From NCBI RefSeq assembly GCF_044458865.1, contig NZ_JBITIH010000001.1, positions 62,001 through 126,000 of the forward strand: a DNA stretch of 64,000 nucleotides. Reading direction: 5' to 3'. Position numbers and translations under genes: made by a program. Source of the DNA: Micromonospora_G sp044458865 (GTDB taxonomy: Bacteria; Actinomycetota; Actinomycetes; Mycobacteriales; Micromonosporaceae). The notes beneath the pieces were generated by a model. The model searched no databases. It had not been told where the DNA came from and worked only from the letters and a program-made list of their open reading frames with translations. Position 1 is the first letter of the stretch; each line of letters starts with the position of its first letter. Below, piece by piece: positions 52,231-60,442 of the stretch.

Positions 52231-52282
52231 AGGAAAGCGCTTTCCTGTCGCTCACCATAGAAACATATTCCCGTCGTGTCAA
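52231..52282 (-). promoter_or_regulatory. Pectate lyase promoter with LacI-type operator
   Basis: Reading leftward: TTGACA (52277–52282), 17 bp, TATGGT (52254–52259), then about 7 bp to the start point and immediately the perfect 16-bp palindrome AGGAAAGCGCTTTCCT (52231–52246). GAAAGCGCTTTC is a classic LacI/GalR-family operator centre. A repressor there would block initiation or early elongation. Its regulator is not in the window. Confidence 0.8.
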
Positions 52283-52359
52283 TGAGAGATGTCGATACGT
52301 CGACCGTCCCGACCCCCACCCGGGTCGGATCCCCGGGGCAGACGGACGGGCGGACGGAC

Positions 52360-52401
52360 CCGCGTACGGGTCAGCCGGATCAACGGCTGGCCCGTACGCG
52401 G
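52360..52401 (-). terminator. Terminator of the penicillin-binding protein gene
   Basis: An 18-bp stem with one G·T pair (CCGCGTACGGGTCAGCCG with its partner) and a GATCAA loop, 9 bp after the stop codon at 52411. Confidence 0.75.
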
Positions 52402-52410
52402 ATCGGGTCG

Positions 52411-54660
52411 TCAGCGGTTGCGGCGCGGCGGGGTGCCGGGCTGGACCTGCTCGTCCGGGGTGGTCCCGTCGGCGGCGGCGTTCCCGTTGCCCTGGCCCGG
52501 CTGGTTGCCGTTCCGGTTCGGCTGGTTGCCGTTCTGGCTCGGCGCCACGTCCAACTGCCCGTCCAGGCCGTACGCGATCTCCCGGCTCGGCGGGGTGAAC
52601 TGCGCCGCCGGCTTGCCGGTCACGCCGGCCATCAGGGTGCGGGCCACGGCGGTGTTGACCTTCGCGGCCACCGCCGAACCGACGAAGTCGCCCGGGTCGT
52701 CCGGGTTGGCCGCGATCCCCGCCACCGCGAGCTGCGGGGTGTAACCGACGAAGGTCTCCGTCGCGTTCTCCTCCGAGCTACCGGTCTTACCGGCGACCTG
52801 CCGACCGTCGAGGATGTCGACGACCTGGGTCGCGGTGCCACCGTCACAGGTGCCGAAGCTGGACTGGCCGCCGACAGGGCAACGGGCCGCGTCGGTCGCC
52901 GCCCGCGCCACGTCCGCGCTCACCACCCGGTTGCACGACGGCCCGATCCCGTCGACCTTCTTGCCGTCCGGGCCCGTGATCGAGTTGACCGGCAACGGCT
53001 TGCAGTAGACCCCCTCCGCGCCCAGCGTCGCGTACGCGTTCGCCAGGTCAAGCGGGGTCGTCGACGCCACCCCCAGGGTGAAGGCGCCCCAGCGGTCGGC
53101 GCTGTTCTCGGCCAGGTTGGCGTCGGTCTCGGCCCGGAACTTGATCCCGAACCGCTGCGCCATCTCCACCGCCTTCTCCGAGCCGACCTGCTGCTCCAAC
53201 CAGACGAAGTAGGTGTTCACCGACCGACCGAAGCCGGTCCACATGGTCCGGTAGCCGTCCATCCAGGCCGGGTTCTCGTTCGACGGGCACCAGGCACCGT
53301 CGCAGTTGCCCGGCCCGTCGTCCGAGTACGCGCTCGGGAACTTGGACGGCGCGTTGAACGCCGTGTCCAGGCTCCGCCCGTTTTCCAGCGCGGCGAGCAT
53401 GGTGAACATCTTGAACGTCGAACCGGCCTGGTAACCGGTGATCGTCCCGCCGCCGGCCACCAACTGGTTCACCGTGTTCGGGTAGTTCTGCTGCCCACCC
53501 GGGTTGTCGTCCACGCTGTAGTGCCGGTTCACGGCCAGAGCCAGCACCCGGCCGGTGCCGGGTTCCACCGCCGCGATCGGCAGCGCTCGCTTGTTGTTGT
53601 AGCCGTACACGGACAGGGACTGGTTCAACGCGGCGGTCTGGACCTTCGGGTCGAGCGAGGTGACGATGGTGTAACCACCCCGGCGCAACGCCTGCTGCCG
53701 CTCTTCGACGGTGGACCCGAACGCCGGCTGTTCGTTCCACCACTGGCGGAAGTAGTCGCAGAAGAAGCCCCAGTCGACGTGTCCCGCGGTCATCGCGCCA
53801 CAGTCGTTCGGCGCCTGGGTCGGGTGCAGCACCAACGGTTCGGCAGCCGTCTTCTTCGCCTCGTCCTCGGTGATGACCTTCATCTTCGCCATCGCGTCCA
53901 GGACGTACGAACGCCGGGCCAACGCCGCATCCTTGTCCCCGCTGATCGGGCTGTCGGTGTCCGGGGACTGCACCAGGCCCGCCAGCAACGACGCCTCGCC
54001 GAGCGTCAACGCCGAGGCGGGCTTGCCGAAGTAACGCTGACTCGCCGCCCCGACCCCGTACGCGCCCGCGCCGAAGTACGCGATGTTCAGGTACCGGTCC
54101 AGGATCTCCTGCTTGGAGAGCTTCTTCTCCAGTGCGATCGCGTACCGCATCTCCTGGATCTTCCGGCCCTTGGTCTCGGCGGTGGCCTCCGCCCGCTGCT
54201 CCTCGGTGAGGTTGGGGTCGGACTTGAGGACGTTACGCACGTACTGCATGGTCAGCGTCGAAGCGCCCTGCTCCACCTCGCCGGTGGCGGAGTTCGCGAC
54301 GAACGCCCGGACGACACCGCGCAGGTCGACACCGCCGTGCTCGTAGAACCGGGTGTCCTCGGCCGCGACGATGGCCTGTTGCATGGTCGTGGCGATCTCG
54401 TTGATCGGTACGTCGACCCGGTTCTCGTCGTAGAAGCTGGTCAGCAGCGTCTTGCCGTCGTTGGCGTACAGGTACGAGCGCTGGGCGCTCGCCGGCACGC
54501 GCAGGTCCGCCGGAAGATCTTCGTACGACTGACTGGCCGCCCTCAGGACGACGCCGGCGAGCGCGCTGGCCGGCAGTGCCGACGCGGCGAGCACCGCACC
54601 AGCCAGTACGCCGTACAGCGCCAGTCGGCCGACCTTGCCAAATCGGGTCTTCTCCGTCAC
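52411..54660 (-). CDS. ponA: Class A penicillin-binding protein (bifunctional transglycosylase/transpeptidase)
   Basis: A 749-residue cell-wall synthase. A short cytoplasmic N-terminus and one membrane helix (about 12–36) precede the GT51 domain, with the catalytic Glu in VAAEDTRFYEHGGVD and GASTLTMQYVRN. The transpeptidase domain has SxxK as GSTFKM, SxN as SVN in GRSVNTYFVW and the KTG box in VAGKTGSSEE. The C-terminus is Gly/Asn/Gln-rich and disordered. It makes and cross-links peptidoglycan outside the membrane. GTG 54660 fits the family N-terminus. Confidence 0.95.
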   Translation of the reverse strand: MTEKTRFGKVGRLALYGVLAGAVLAASALPASALAGVVLRAASQSYEDLPADLRVPASAQRSYLYANDGKTLLTSFYDENRVDVPINEIATTMQQAIVAAEDTRFYEHGGVDLRGVVRAFVANSATGEVEQGASTLTMQYVRNVLKSDPNLTEEQRAEATAETKGRKIQEMRYAIALEKKLSKQEILDRYLNIAYFGAGAYGVGAASQRYFGKPASALTLGEASLLAGLVQSPDTDSPISGDKDAALARRSYVLDAMAKMKVITEDEAKKTAAEPLVLHPTQAPNDCGAMTAGHVDWGFFCDYFRQWWNEQPAFGSTVEERQQALRRGGYTIVTSLDPKVQTAALNQSLSVYGYNNKRALPIAAVEPGTGRVLALAVNRHYSVDDNPGGQQNYPNTVNQLVAGGGTITGYQAGSTFKMFTMLAALENGRSLDTAFNAPSKFPSAYSDDGPGNCDGAWCPSNENPAWMDGYRTMWTGFGRSVNTYFVWLEQQVGSEKAVEMAQRFGIKFRAETDANLAENSADRWGAFTLGVASTTPLDLANAYATLGAEGVYCKPLPVNSITGPDGKKVDGIGPSCNRVVSADVARAATDAARCPVGGQSSFGTCDGGTATQVVDILDGRQVAGKTGSSEENATETFVGYTPQLAVAGIAANPDDPGDFVGSAVAAKVNTAVARTLMAGVTGKPAAQFTPPSREIAYGLDGQLDVAPSQNGNQPNRNGNQPGQGNGNAAADGTTPDEQVQPGTPPRRNR

Positions 54661-54841
54661 CGGTCAACAGTGCCTGCGCGCCTCCGAACCACCACCGGCC
54701 CGGGCACGATCGTTAGCAAAGTCACGGCTGCGGCCAAGGTTCCGTGCAGCCTCGAACCGGACGGCGCGCCCGGCAGGTGGCAAAGCACACCCCGGCCCGG
54801 GAATAGGGACGCCGTCGCCGGGGCTGTGACAGGCTCTCCGC

Positions 54842-55087
54842 ATGGACGACAGCACGATTCTGAGCCGGATCAGCGAACTGGTCGACGAGGAGCACAAGCT
54901 CCGCGCCCAGGAACAGGCGAACCACAAGACCACCGACGAGGAGCGCGCCCGGCTCCGTGCCCTGGAGGAGTCCCTCGACCAGTGCTGGGACCTGCTCCGA
55001 CGCCGCCGGGCCGCTCGCCAGGCGGGCAGCGACCCGGAGACGGTGGGCGACCGGGCCAAGAACGAGGTGGAGAGCTACCTCCAGTAA
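54842..55087 (+). CDS. DUF2630 family protein
   Basis: An 81-residue, almost wholly helical, charged protein: ILSRISELVDEEHKLRAQEQ, EERARLRALEESLDQCWDLL, RRRRAARQAGSDPETVGDRA. DUF2630 proteins are short, ubiquitous in actinobacteria and have no assigned function; the pattern suggests a helical hairpin or coiled coil. It is divergent from ponA with 181 bp between them and convergent with the RIO kinase gene. Confidence 0.88.
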   Translation: MDDSTILSRISELVDEEHKLRAQEQANHKTTDEERARLRALEESLDQCWDLLRRRRAARQAGSDPETVGDRAKNEVESYLQ

Positions 55088-55112
55088 CCCCGGGGCAGCA
55101 CGCCCCTCGGCA

Positions 55113-55149
55113 CAGCGCCGGGTCGAGCCGCTCGGCCCACCCGGCGCTG
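55113..55149. terminator. Terminator-like hairpin between convergent genes
   Basis: An 11-bp stem CAGCGCCGGGT / ACCCGGCGCTG with a 15-nt loop between the DUF2630 and RIO kinase stops. Confidence 0.5.
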
Positions 55150-55160
55150 GCCGATCCGGC

Positions 55161-56096
55161 TCACCGTACGCCCGCCTCCCCGAGCAACCGGCGGGTCAGG
55201 CCGTCCGGGTCGATCAGCTCACCGGGCAGCCCCCGCGCGGCGAACCAGTTCGACACCACGCGTACGTCACGGGCCAGGAACTCCCGGCCCTGCGGGTTGG
55301 CGACCACGTCGACCACCTGGGGCAGGTCGATCAGGACAAGTCGCCCCTCGTGCACGAGCAGGTTGTACGGCGACAGGTCGCCGTGCGCCAGCCCGGCCCG
55401 GGCCAGCACGGTCAGGGCGTCGAGCAGTTGGCTCCAGAGACTACGCAGCTCGACCGCCTCCGGGCGTACCTGGGCCAGTCGGGGTGCCGCCTGCCCCTCT
55501 TCGAGGTCGCCGACGAATTCCAGCATCAGCTCGGTACCGACCAGTTGGACCGGGTACGGCACCGCGATGCTGCCCAGTTCCTGGCTGACCTGCCAGAGCC
55601 GGACCAGCGCGTCGAACTCGGCGGCGGCCCACTGACCGGCGATCATCTGCCGGCCGAACGCGGTCCTTCCCTCCATCGCCCGGTTTTCCCGGGACCGCCG
55701 CACCCGGCGTCCCTCCAGGTAACCGGCGTCGCGGTGGAAGAGCCGGTGCTCGGCGTCCCGGTACCGCTTGGCCGCCAGCAGACAGGACCGGTCGGTGCCG
55801 GGCACCTGCCGCCGGACGAGGTGCACGTCGGCTTCCTTACCGGTCTTGAGCACACCCAGTTCGGTGTCGACCGCGGCCAGCTCGGTGACCAGCCAGTCCG
55901 GGTACGGCGTGGGGCCGTGCACCGCCAGATCCCAGCTCGACCAGCGGTCGCCGATCTCGGGGGCGTCGGTGTCTGTGTTGGTGTCGAATCCGGCCGGTGT
56001 GGCGTGCCGGGACCGCTTCAGGAACTGCGGCTCGTCGTCGTCGAAGCGACGGTTGCGGCGCTCTCGGGCCGACGGAAGGTTGTCGTACTCACGCAC
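55161..56096 (-). CDS. RIO-type serine/threonine protein kinase
   Basis: A 311-residue RIO-family atypical kinase. After a ~90-residue polar, Arg-rich N-terminus come GVLKTGKEADVHLV (nucleotide loop), CLLAAKRY (ATP-binding Lys), the catalytic loop in HGDLSPYNLLVHEG and the metal-binding Asp in LVLIDLPQVVD. Bacterial RIO kinases of this type occur in many actinobacteria; substrates are unknown. GTG 56096 has AAGGGA about 8 bp upstream. In-frame codons further upstream are basic shadow-like sequence and were left out. Confidence 0.88.
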   Translation of the reverse strand: MREYDNLPSARERRNRRFDDDEPQFLKRSRHATPAGFDTNTDTDAPEIGDRWSSWDLAVHGPTPYPDWLVTELAAVDTELGVLKTGKEADVHLVRRQVPGTDRSCLLAAKRYRDAEHRLFHRDAGYLEGRRVRRSRENRAMEGRTAFGRQMIAGQWAAAEFDALVRLWQVSQELGSIAVPYPVQLVGTELMLEFVGDLEEGQAAPRLAQVRPEAVELRSLWSQLLDALTVLARAGLAHGDLSPYNLLVHEGRLVLIDLPQVVDVVANPQGREFLARDVRVVSNWFAARGLPGELIDPDGLTRRLLGEAGVR

Positions 56097-56307
56097 GGTA
56101 GGAATCCCTTGATCGAGGTGACGGAAGGCAGGTGTGGGCGCACGACAGTGACAGCCATTACGCGACCTCCTTCTCTCCTCGACCCGGGGCGACCGGGCGT
56201 ACGTGGGTGTGACGGGGACATGTTCGCCGGGACCCGGTCCGACGGTCAAACGAATTAACGGCGCGAGAAACCGCGCCGGCCCCACCGGCCCGCGACGGCG
56301 GCGGGGA

Positions 56308-56952
56308 TCAGCCGGCGAGGACGGCGGAGACGGCCGGAATCAGGCCGTCGGCGGTGCGGGTGGGCGCGAACCGGGGCTCCATCCAACTCCGGCCCCGATG
56401 CAGCCACACACTGGGCAGGCCGACCGCCGCCGCACCACCGATGTCGGCCTCGGGGCTGTCGCCGACCACCCAGGAGCCCCGCAGTTGCATCCGTACCCGC
56501 TGGGCGGCGAGCACGAAGATGCGCGGGTTGGGCTTGCTGACGCCCGCCTCCTCGGAGATCACCCAGTCCGCCACGTACCGGTCGAGTCCGGTCCGCCGGA
56601 TGATCGCGTCCTGCTGCCGTACGGCGCCGTTGCTCACCACCACCGGTACCCAGCCGGCGTCGTCGGCGATCCGCAGCGCACAGGCGATCAACGGATCGAG
56701 CCGGGTGTGCTCCACCACTCCGTCGTGCAGCGCCTCGACCAGGTCGATCGAGGGGGTACGCAGCCGGTAGCGGTCACGGATCGCGTCGGCCACGTCCCAC
56801 CGGTCGGTCAGCCCGTCGGCGTCGATCGAGAGCAACCAGTCGATGTCGGTCTCGGGTGCCCCGATCTCGGCCAGGAAACTCTGCCCCCAGGCACGGAACG
56901 GGCCCGCCCGGTCGAGCAGGGTGTTGTCCAGGTCGAGGAGCAGCAGTGGCAC
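56308..56952 (-). CDS. HAD-superfamily phosphatase
   Basis: A 214-residue HAD hydrolase with motif I LLLDLDNTLLDR at the N-terminus. A helical C1 cap (about 20–90) follows, then motif II VVVSNGA, motif III Lys in GVSKPNPRIF and motif IV WVVGDSPEADIGG. It belongs to the phosphoglycolate/YjjG-like group; substrate unknown. GTG 56952 follows TAAGGT (56959–56964) by 6 bp, so the transcript is probably leaderless. Confidence 0.9.
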   Translation of the reverse strand: MPLLLLDLDNTLLDRAGPFRAWGQSFLAEIGAPETDIDWLLSIDADGLTDRWDVADAIRDRYRLRTPSIDLVEALHDGVVEHTRLDPLIACALRIADDAGWVPVVVSNGAVRQQDAIIRRTGLDRYVADWVISEEAGVSKPNPRIFVLAAQRVRMQLRGSWVVGDSPEADIGGAAAVGLPSVWLHRGRSWMEPRFAPTRTADGLIPAVSAVLAG

Positions 56953-57031
56953 TCGCGCACCTTACGGGAACGGAGGTGTCCGACAACAGACCCCACGTGT
57001 TAACAGCTCTTGCATCCGACTGTGCCGCGAA

Positions 57032-57892
57032 TCAGGCGGTGAGCAGGGCGCGTTCGCCACCCAGGTGTGGCCGGCGATCGGCGAGCATCCGGTGGGTCGA
57101 CCGGATCCGGACCAGTTCCACCGGATCGAACGTGCCGACAATCACCGCCTCGCCTTCGTCGGCGGCCCGTCCCAGCGGCCGACCCTCCGGGTCGTACAGG
57201 GCGGCGCCGCCGTTGAACCGCCACGGCTGCGCCCCGCCGACGGAGTTGGCGAAGGCGACGTACATGGTGTTGTCCAATGCCCGGGCGGCGTAGTAGAGGT
57301 CGCGCCGGTGCGCGGAGCCGGTGACGTATCCGCTCGGGCAGAGGTAGCCGTGTGCCCGGTCACCGGCGGCGGCACGCGCGTGCTCGGGGAAACAGCCGTC
57401 GTAGCAGACCCCGAGACCGAGTCGCCAGCCGTCGACGACGAGGGTCGCCCCCCGCTCGCCGGGGACGAACAACTCCTGCTCGTCCGGACCCCACAGGTGC
57501 TGCTTGTCGTAGCCGGCACGGGCCGTACCGGAGCGGTCCAGCACCACCGAGGCGCACGTCCGGCGGGCGTCGGCATGGCGTACCGCGGCGCCGACGACCA
57601 CGACGGCCCGGCGGTCGCGCGCGGCGGCCCGGAGCGGGTCGAGCCGGGGATCGTCGATCTGGCCGCCGTCGACGGCGGCCAGATCGGTTCCGTCCGGGTC
57701 CGCGCGCAGGGTCGGCGGGTGGTACGCGGACAGGAACAGTTCCGGGAGGACGACCAATCCGGCGCCGGCGTCGGCGGCCTGGTGGACGAGTCGGGCGGCG
57801 GTCGCCGCGTTGCCCGTCAGGTCGCCCGGTACGGGTTCGGCCTGGACCGCCGCGACGGTGAGCGGTCCGGGTGGCGCGTCAGGGGTCGTCAC
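57032..57892 (-). CDS. Carbon-nitrogen hydrolase (nitrilase superfamily)
   Basis: A 286-residue amidase/nitrilase-fold enzyme. The catalytic Glu is in VVLPELFLSAY, Lys in YDKQHLWG and Cys in LGVCYDGCFPEHA. It hydrolyses an amide or related C–N bond; the substrate cannot be read. GTG 57892 follows TAGGCT (57900–57905) by 7 bp, giving a near-leaderless start. Its likely -35 region overlaps the palindrome at 57920–57939, so the divergent TetR regulator may control it too. Confidence 0.9.
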   Translation of the reverse strand: MTTPDAPPGPLTVAAVQAEPVPGDLTGNAATAARLVHQAADAGAGLVVLPELFLSAYHPPTLRADPDGTDLAAVDGGQIDDPRLDPLRAAARDRRAVVVVGAAVRHADARRTCASVVLDRSGTARAGYDKQHLWGPDEQELFVPGERGATLVVDGWRLGLGVCYDGCFPEHARAAAGDRAHGYLCPSGYVTGSAHRRDLYYAARALDNTMYVAFANSVGGAQPWRFNGGAALYDPEGRPLGRAADEGEAVIVGTFDPVELVRIRSTHRMLADRRPHLGGERALLTA

Positions 57893-57919
57893 GACCGGGA
57901 GCCTATCCCGAACCAGAAC

Positions 57920-57939
57920 CAAGCCGTACGTACGGTTTG
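57920..57939. promoter_or_regulatory. Near-perfect palindrome, predicted operator of the TetR (AcnR-like) regulator
   Basis: CAAGCCGTAC joined to GTACGGTTTG is symmetric at 9 of 10 positions and lies in the 79-bp gap between the divergent nitrilase and TetR genes. A related site is found upstream of acnA (39844–39863). Size and symmetry suit a TetR dimer. Confidence 0.7.
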
Positions 57940-57971
57940 CATCGCCCAGTGCCACCTGACACGATCGACGG

Positions 57972-58565
57972 GTGCCCAGAGTGAGCCAGGACCAGCTAGA
58001 CGCTCGCCGCCACGAGATCCTCGCGGCGGCGCGGACCTGTTTCGCCCGGTACGGATACGAGGGTGCCACAGTACGGCGGCTGGAAGAAGCCACCGGCCTC
58101 TCCCGGGGCGCGATCTTCCACCATTTCCGGGACAAGGACTCGCTCTTCCTCGCCGTGGCCGAGGACGACGCCGTGGCGATGGTCTCCACCGTCGCCCGCA
58201 ACGGCCTGGTGCAGGTCATGCGGGACCTACTCGGCAACGCCAACTCGCCGGAGACCGCCGGCTGGCTCGGCAGCCAACTGGAGGTCTCCCGCCGACTGCG
58301 TACCGACCCGGAGTTCGCCAAGCGCTGGGCCGAACGCTCGGCGGCGATCGCCGACGCCACCCGGGACCGGTTGCTGCGGCAGCGCGACGCCGGGGTGCTG
58401 CGCGACGACGTACCGATCGACGTGCTCGCCCAGTTCCTGGAGCTGGCGTACGACGGCCTGGTGCTGCACCTGGCGATGGGACGGCCGGCCGGTGACCTCG
58501 GCCCGGTACTCGACCTGGTCGAGGAGGCGGTACGCCGCCCCGCTGGCGGCGGCGCCACCCGCTGA
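57972..58565 (+). CDS. TetR-family regulator, AcnR-like (aconitase repressor)
   Basis: A 197-residue TetR protein. The helix-turn-helix is EGATVRRLEEATGLSRGAIF followed by HHFRDKDSLFLAVAEDDA. This N-terminal pattern, and MPRVSQDQLDARRHEILAAA, are close to mycobacterial Rv1474c and corynebacterial AcnR, which repress aconitase and lie next to acn there. Here acnA is 18 kb away, but a shared palindrome supports the link. The C-terminal ligand domain (citrate/Mg in C. glutamicum AcnR) is of usual length. The start is GTG 57972, divergent from the nitrilase gene. Confidence 0.8.
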   Translation: MPRVSQDQLDARRHEILAAARTCFARYGYEGATVRRLEEATGLSRGAIFHHFRDKDSLFLAVAEDDAVAMVSTVARNGLVQVMRDLLGNANSPETAGWLGSQLEVSRRLRTDPEFAKRWAERSAAIADATRDRLLRQRDAGVLRDDVPIDVLAQFLELAYDGLVLHLAMGRPAGDLGPVLDLVEEAVRRPAGGGATR

Positions 58566-58715
58566 ACGGACCCGACGGCACCCGTACCGTCGAGACTCGA
58601 CACCCGACGGCCGCGGTGCTCCCCAAGGCGGGCGCGGCGCTCCACCGCTGGCGCGGCGCTCCACGGCGGGCGTCGAGGGGCGGAGCGGGTGGCGACGCTG
58701 GTCCACAATGAGCCC

Positions 58716-59624
58716 ATGATGATCAGTGCGGCGGCACCCGCGGACACCTGGGGGATCTCGGGGCCGACCTTCCTGTTCCTGTACGCCGCGGCAGCCGGTC
58801 TGCTGATCCTCGCCGCCGTCGTACAGCGCTCCATCGTCTTCGCCGGACGGCGGGACCTCGACGCCGCCCAGCTCACCCCGGAGCAGGCCGCGTACCTCAA
58901 CGGCGGCAGCCGGCTCGCCATCTACGCCTCGCTCGGCGGGCTCCGGGCCGCCGGGGCGATCGACTCGACCCGTCACCACCTCGCCACCGCCGGCCCGATG
59001 CCAGCCGGAGCGACCGGTCTGGACCAGGCCGTCTACCACGCGGCCGGGCAACGGCTACGCGCCCGCAGTCTGGCCGGCACGCACCGGGTGCAGCTCGCCC
59101 TCGACCAGCTCCGTACGGAACTGGAACGCAAGGGCCTCGCTCCCGCCGCGGAGCAACGCCGCGCCGCCCGTCTCTTCCCGCTCCTGCTGTTGGGACTCGT
59201 CGGCCTGGGCGTGCTCCGGTTCATCGCCGGGATCGCCGGCGGCAAGCCGGTCCTCTTCCTCTTCCTTCTCGTCGCCGTGGTCAGCGTGATCACCCTGGTG
59301 CTGCTGACCCGGGTGCCGAAACAGACGCGCGCCGCCCGCAACGCCGTACGGACACTGCGCGGCCAGCACGCACACCTCTCCCCCACCGCATCCCCCGCGT
59401 ACGACACCTACGGCGCGACCAGCGCCGCGATGGGCGTCGCACTCTTCGGCGGCGCCGCGCTCTACAGCCTCGACCCGGGCTTCGCGGCTGAGGCCGAGGT
59501 GCAGCGCAACGTCGCCAGCGGCGGCTACGCCGGCGGCGGTGACGGTGGGGGCAGCTCCGACGGGGGCGGCGGAGGCGGCTGTGGGGGCGGCGGCGGGGGC
59601 TGCGGAGGGGGCTGCGGCGGATGA
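58716..59624 (+). CDS. TIGR04222 membrane protein with Gly/Cys-rich C-terminal tail
   Basis: A 302-residue protein. There is one helix near residues 15–40 (FLFLYAAAAGLLILAAVVQR) and a cytoplasmic central part with QLTPEQAAYLNGGSRLAIYA, typical of TIGR04222. Two close helices follow at about 160–202 (LLLLGLVGLGVLRFIAGIAG, LFLFLLVAVVSVITLVLL), then a ~35-residue tail made almost only of Gly, Ser, Asp and three Cys (GGGGGCGG spacing). Its stop overlaps the start of the DUF692 gene. Such Cys/Gly tails next to DUF692 enzymes suggest a post-translationally modified tail. An ATG lies at 58716 and another at 58719. Confidence 0.88.
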   Translation: MMISAAAPADTWGISGPTFLFLYAAAAGLLILAAVVQRSIVFAGRRDLDAAQLTPEQAAYLNGGSRLAIYASLGGLRAAGAIDSTRHHLATAGPMPAGATGLDQAVYHAAGQRLRARSLAGTHRVQLALDQLRTELERKGLAPAAEQRRAARLFPLLLLGLVGLGVLRFIAGIAGGKPVLFLFLLVAVVSVITLVLLTRVPKQTRAARNAVRTLRGQHAHLSPTASPAYDTYGATSAAMGVALFGGAALYSLDPGFAAEAEVQRNVASGGYAGGGDGGGSSDGGGGGGCGGGGGGCGGGCGG

Positions 59625-60442
59625 GCCTGCCCGCGTACGGCGTCGGGATCGGTTGGCGACCGGAGATCTCCGGCTTCGTCGCCGAACTGCCCGGTCTGCG
59701 CTTCGTCGAGGTCGTCGCCGAGACGGTCGCCGCCGACGGCCCGCCACCCGATGCGCTCACCGCGCTGCGGCAACGCGGGGTGGCGGTCGTACCGCACGGG
59801 GTGCGGCTCTCCCTCGGCGGCGCAGAACCGGTCGAGCCGGCCCGGGTGACCCACCTCGCCCGGGTCGCCGAGCTGTTGGGCGCCCCCCTGGTCAGCGAGC
59901 ACATCGCCTTCGTCCGGGCGGGCGGCGTCGAGGCCGGGCACCTGCTGCCGGTGCCGCGTACGCACGACGCGATCGACACGCTGGTGGAGAACATCGCGCG
60001 TACCCAGGCCGAGCTGCCGGTGCCGATCGCGCTGGAACCGATCGCCGCGCTCTTCGACTGGCCGGACGACGAACTGGACGAGGCGGACTTCCTCACCGAG
60101 ATCCTCGACCGGACCGGCGCGCTGCTGCTGCTCGACGTCGCGAACGTCTACGCCAACGCCCGTAACCGGGGCACCGACCCGCTCGACCTGCTCGACCGGC
60201 TGCCCCTGGAGCGGGTCGCGTACGTGCACGTGGCCGGCGGCGCCGAGCACGACGGGGTCTACCACGACACGCACACCGATCCGGTCCCGGTGCCCGTACT
60301 CGACCTGGTCGGCGAACTCTGCGCCCGGCACCGCCCGCCGGCCCTGCTGCTCGAACGCGACGGGCGCTACCCGCCGGCCCAGGTGCTCCGCGACGAACTC
60401 GACGCGATCGCCGACGCCGCCGGCTACCCGACCGTCACATGA
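59621..60442 (+). CDS. DUF692 family protein (multinuclear iron oxidative enzyme, MNIO)
   Basis: A 273-residue TIM-barrel-like protein of the DUF692 (MbnB/TglH) family. Likely metal ligands are seen in order: VPHGVRLSLGG, LVSEHIAFV, IALEPIAALF, LLLDVANVYANARN, VAYVHVAGGAEHDG, HDTHTDPVPVPV and LLLERDG. Characterised members are iron enzymes that oxidise Cys or other residues of peptide precursors. ATG 59621 overlaps the stop of the TIGR04222 gene, and its own stop overlaps the next ATG, so all three genes are translationally coupled. Modification of the Cys-rich tail of its neighbour is the natural inference. Confidence 0.9.
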   Translation: MSLPAYGVGIGWRPEISGFVAELPGLRFVEVVAETVAADGPPPDALTALRQRGVAVVPHGVRLSLGGAEPVEPARVTHLARVAELLGAPLVSEHIAFVRAGGVEAGHLLPVPRTHDAIDTLVENIARTQAELPVPIALEPIAALFDWPDDELDEADFLTEILDRTGALLLLDVANVYANARNRGTDPLDLLDRLPLERVAYVHVAGGAEHDGVYHDTHTDPVPVPVLDLVGELCARHRPPALLLERDGRYPPAQVLRDELDAIADAAGYPTVT

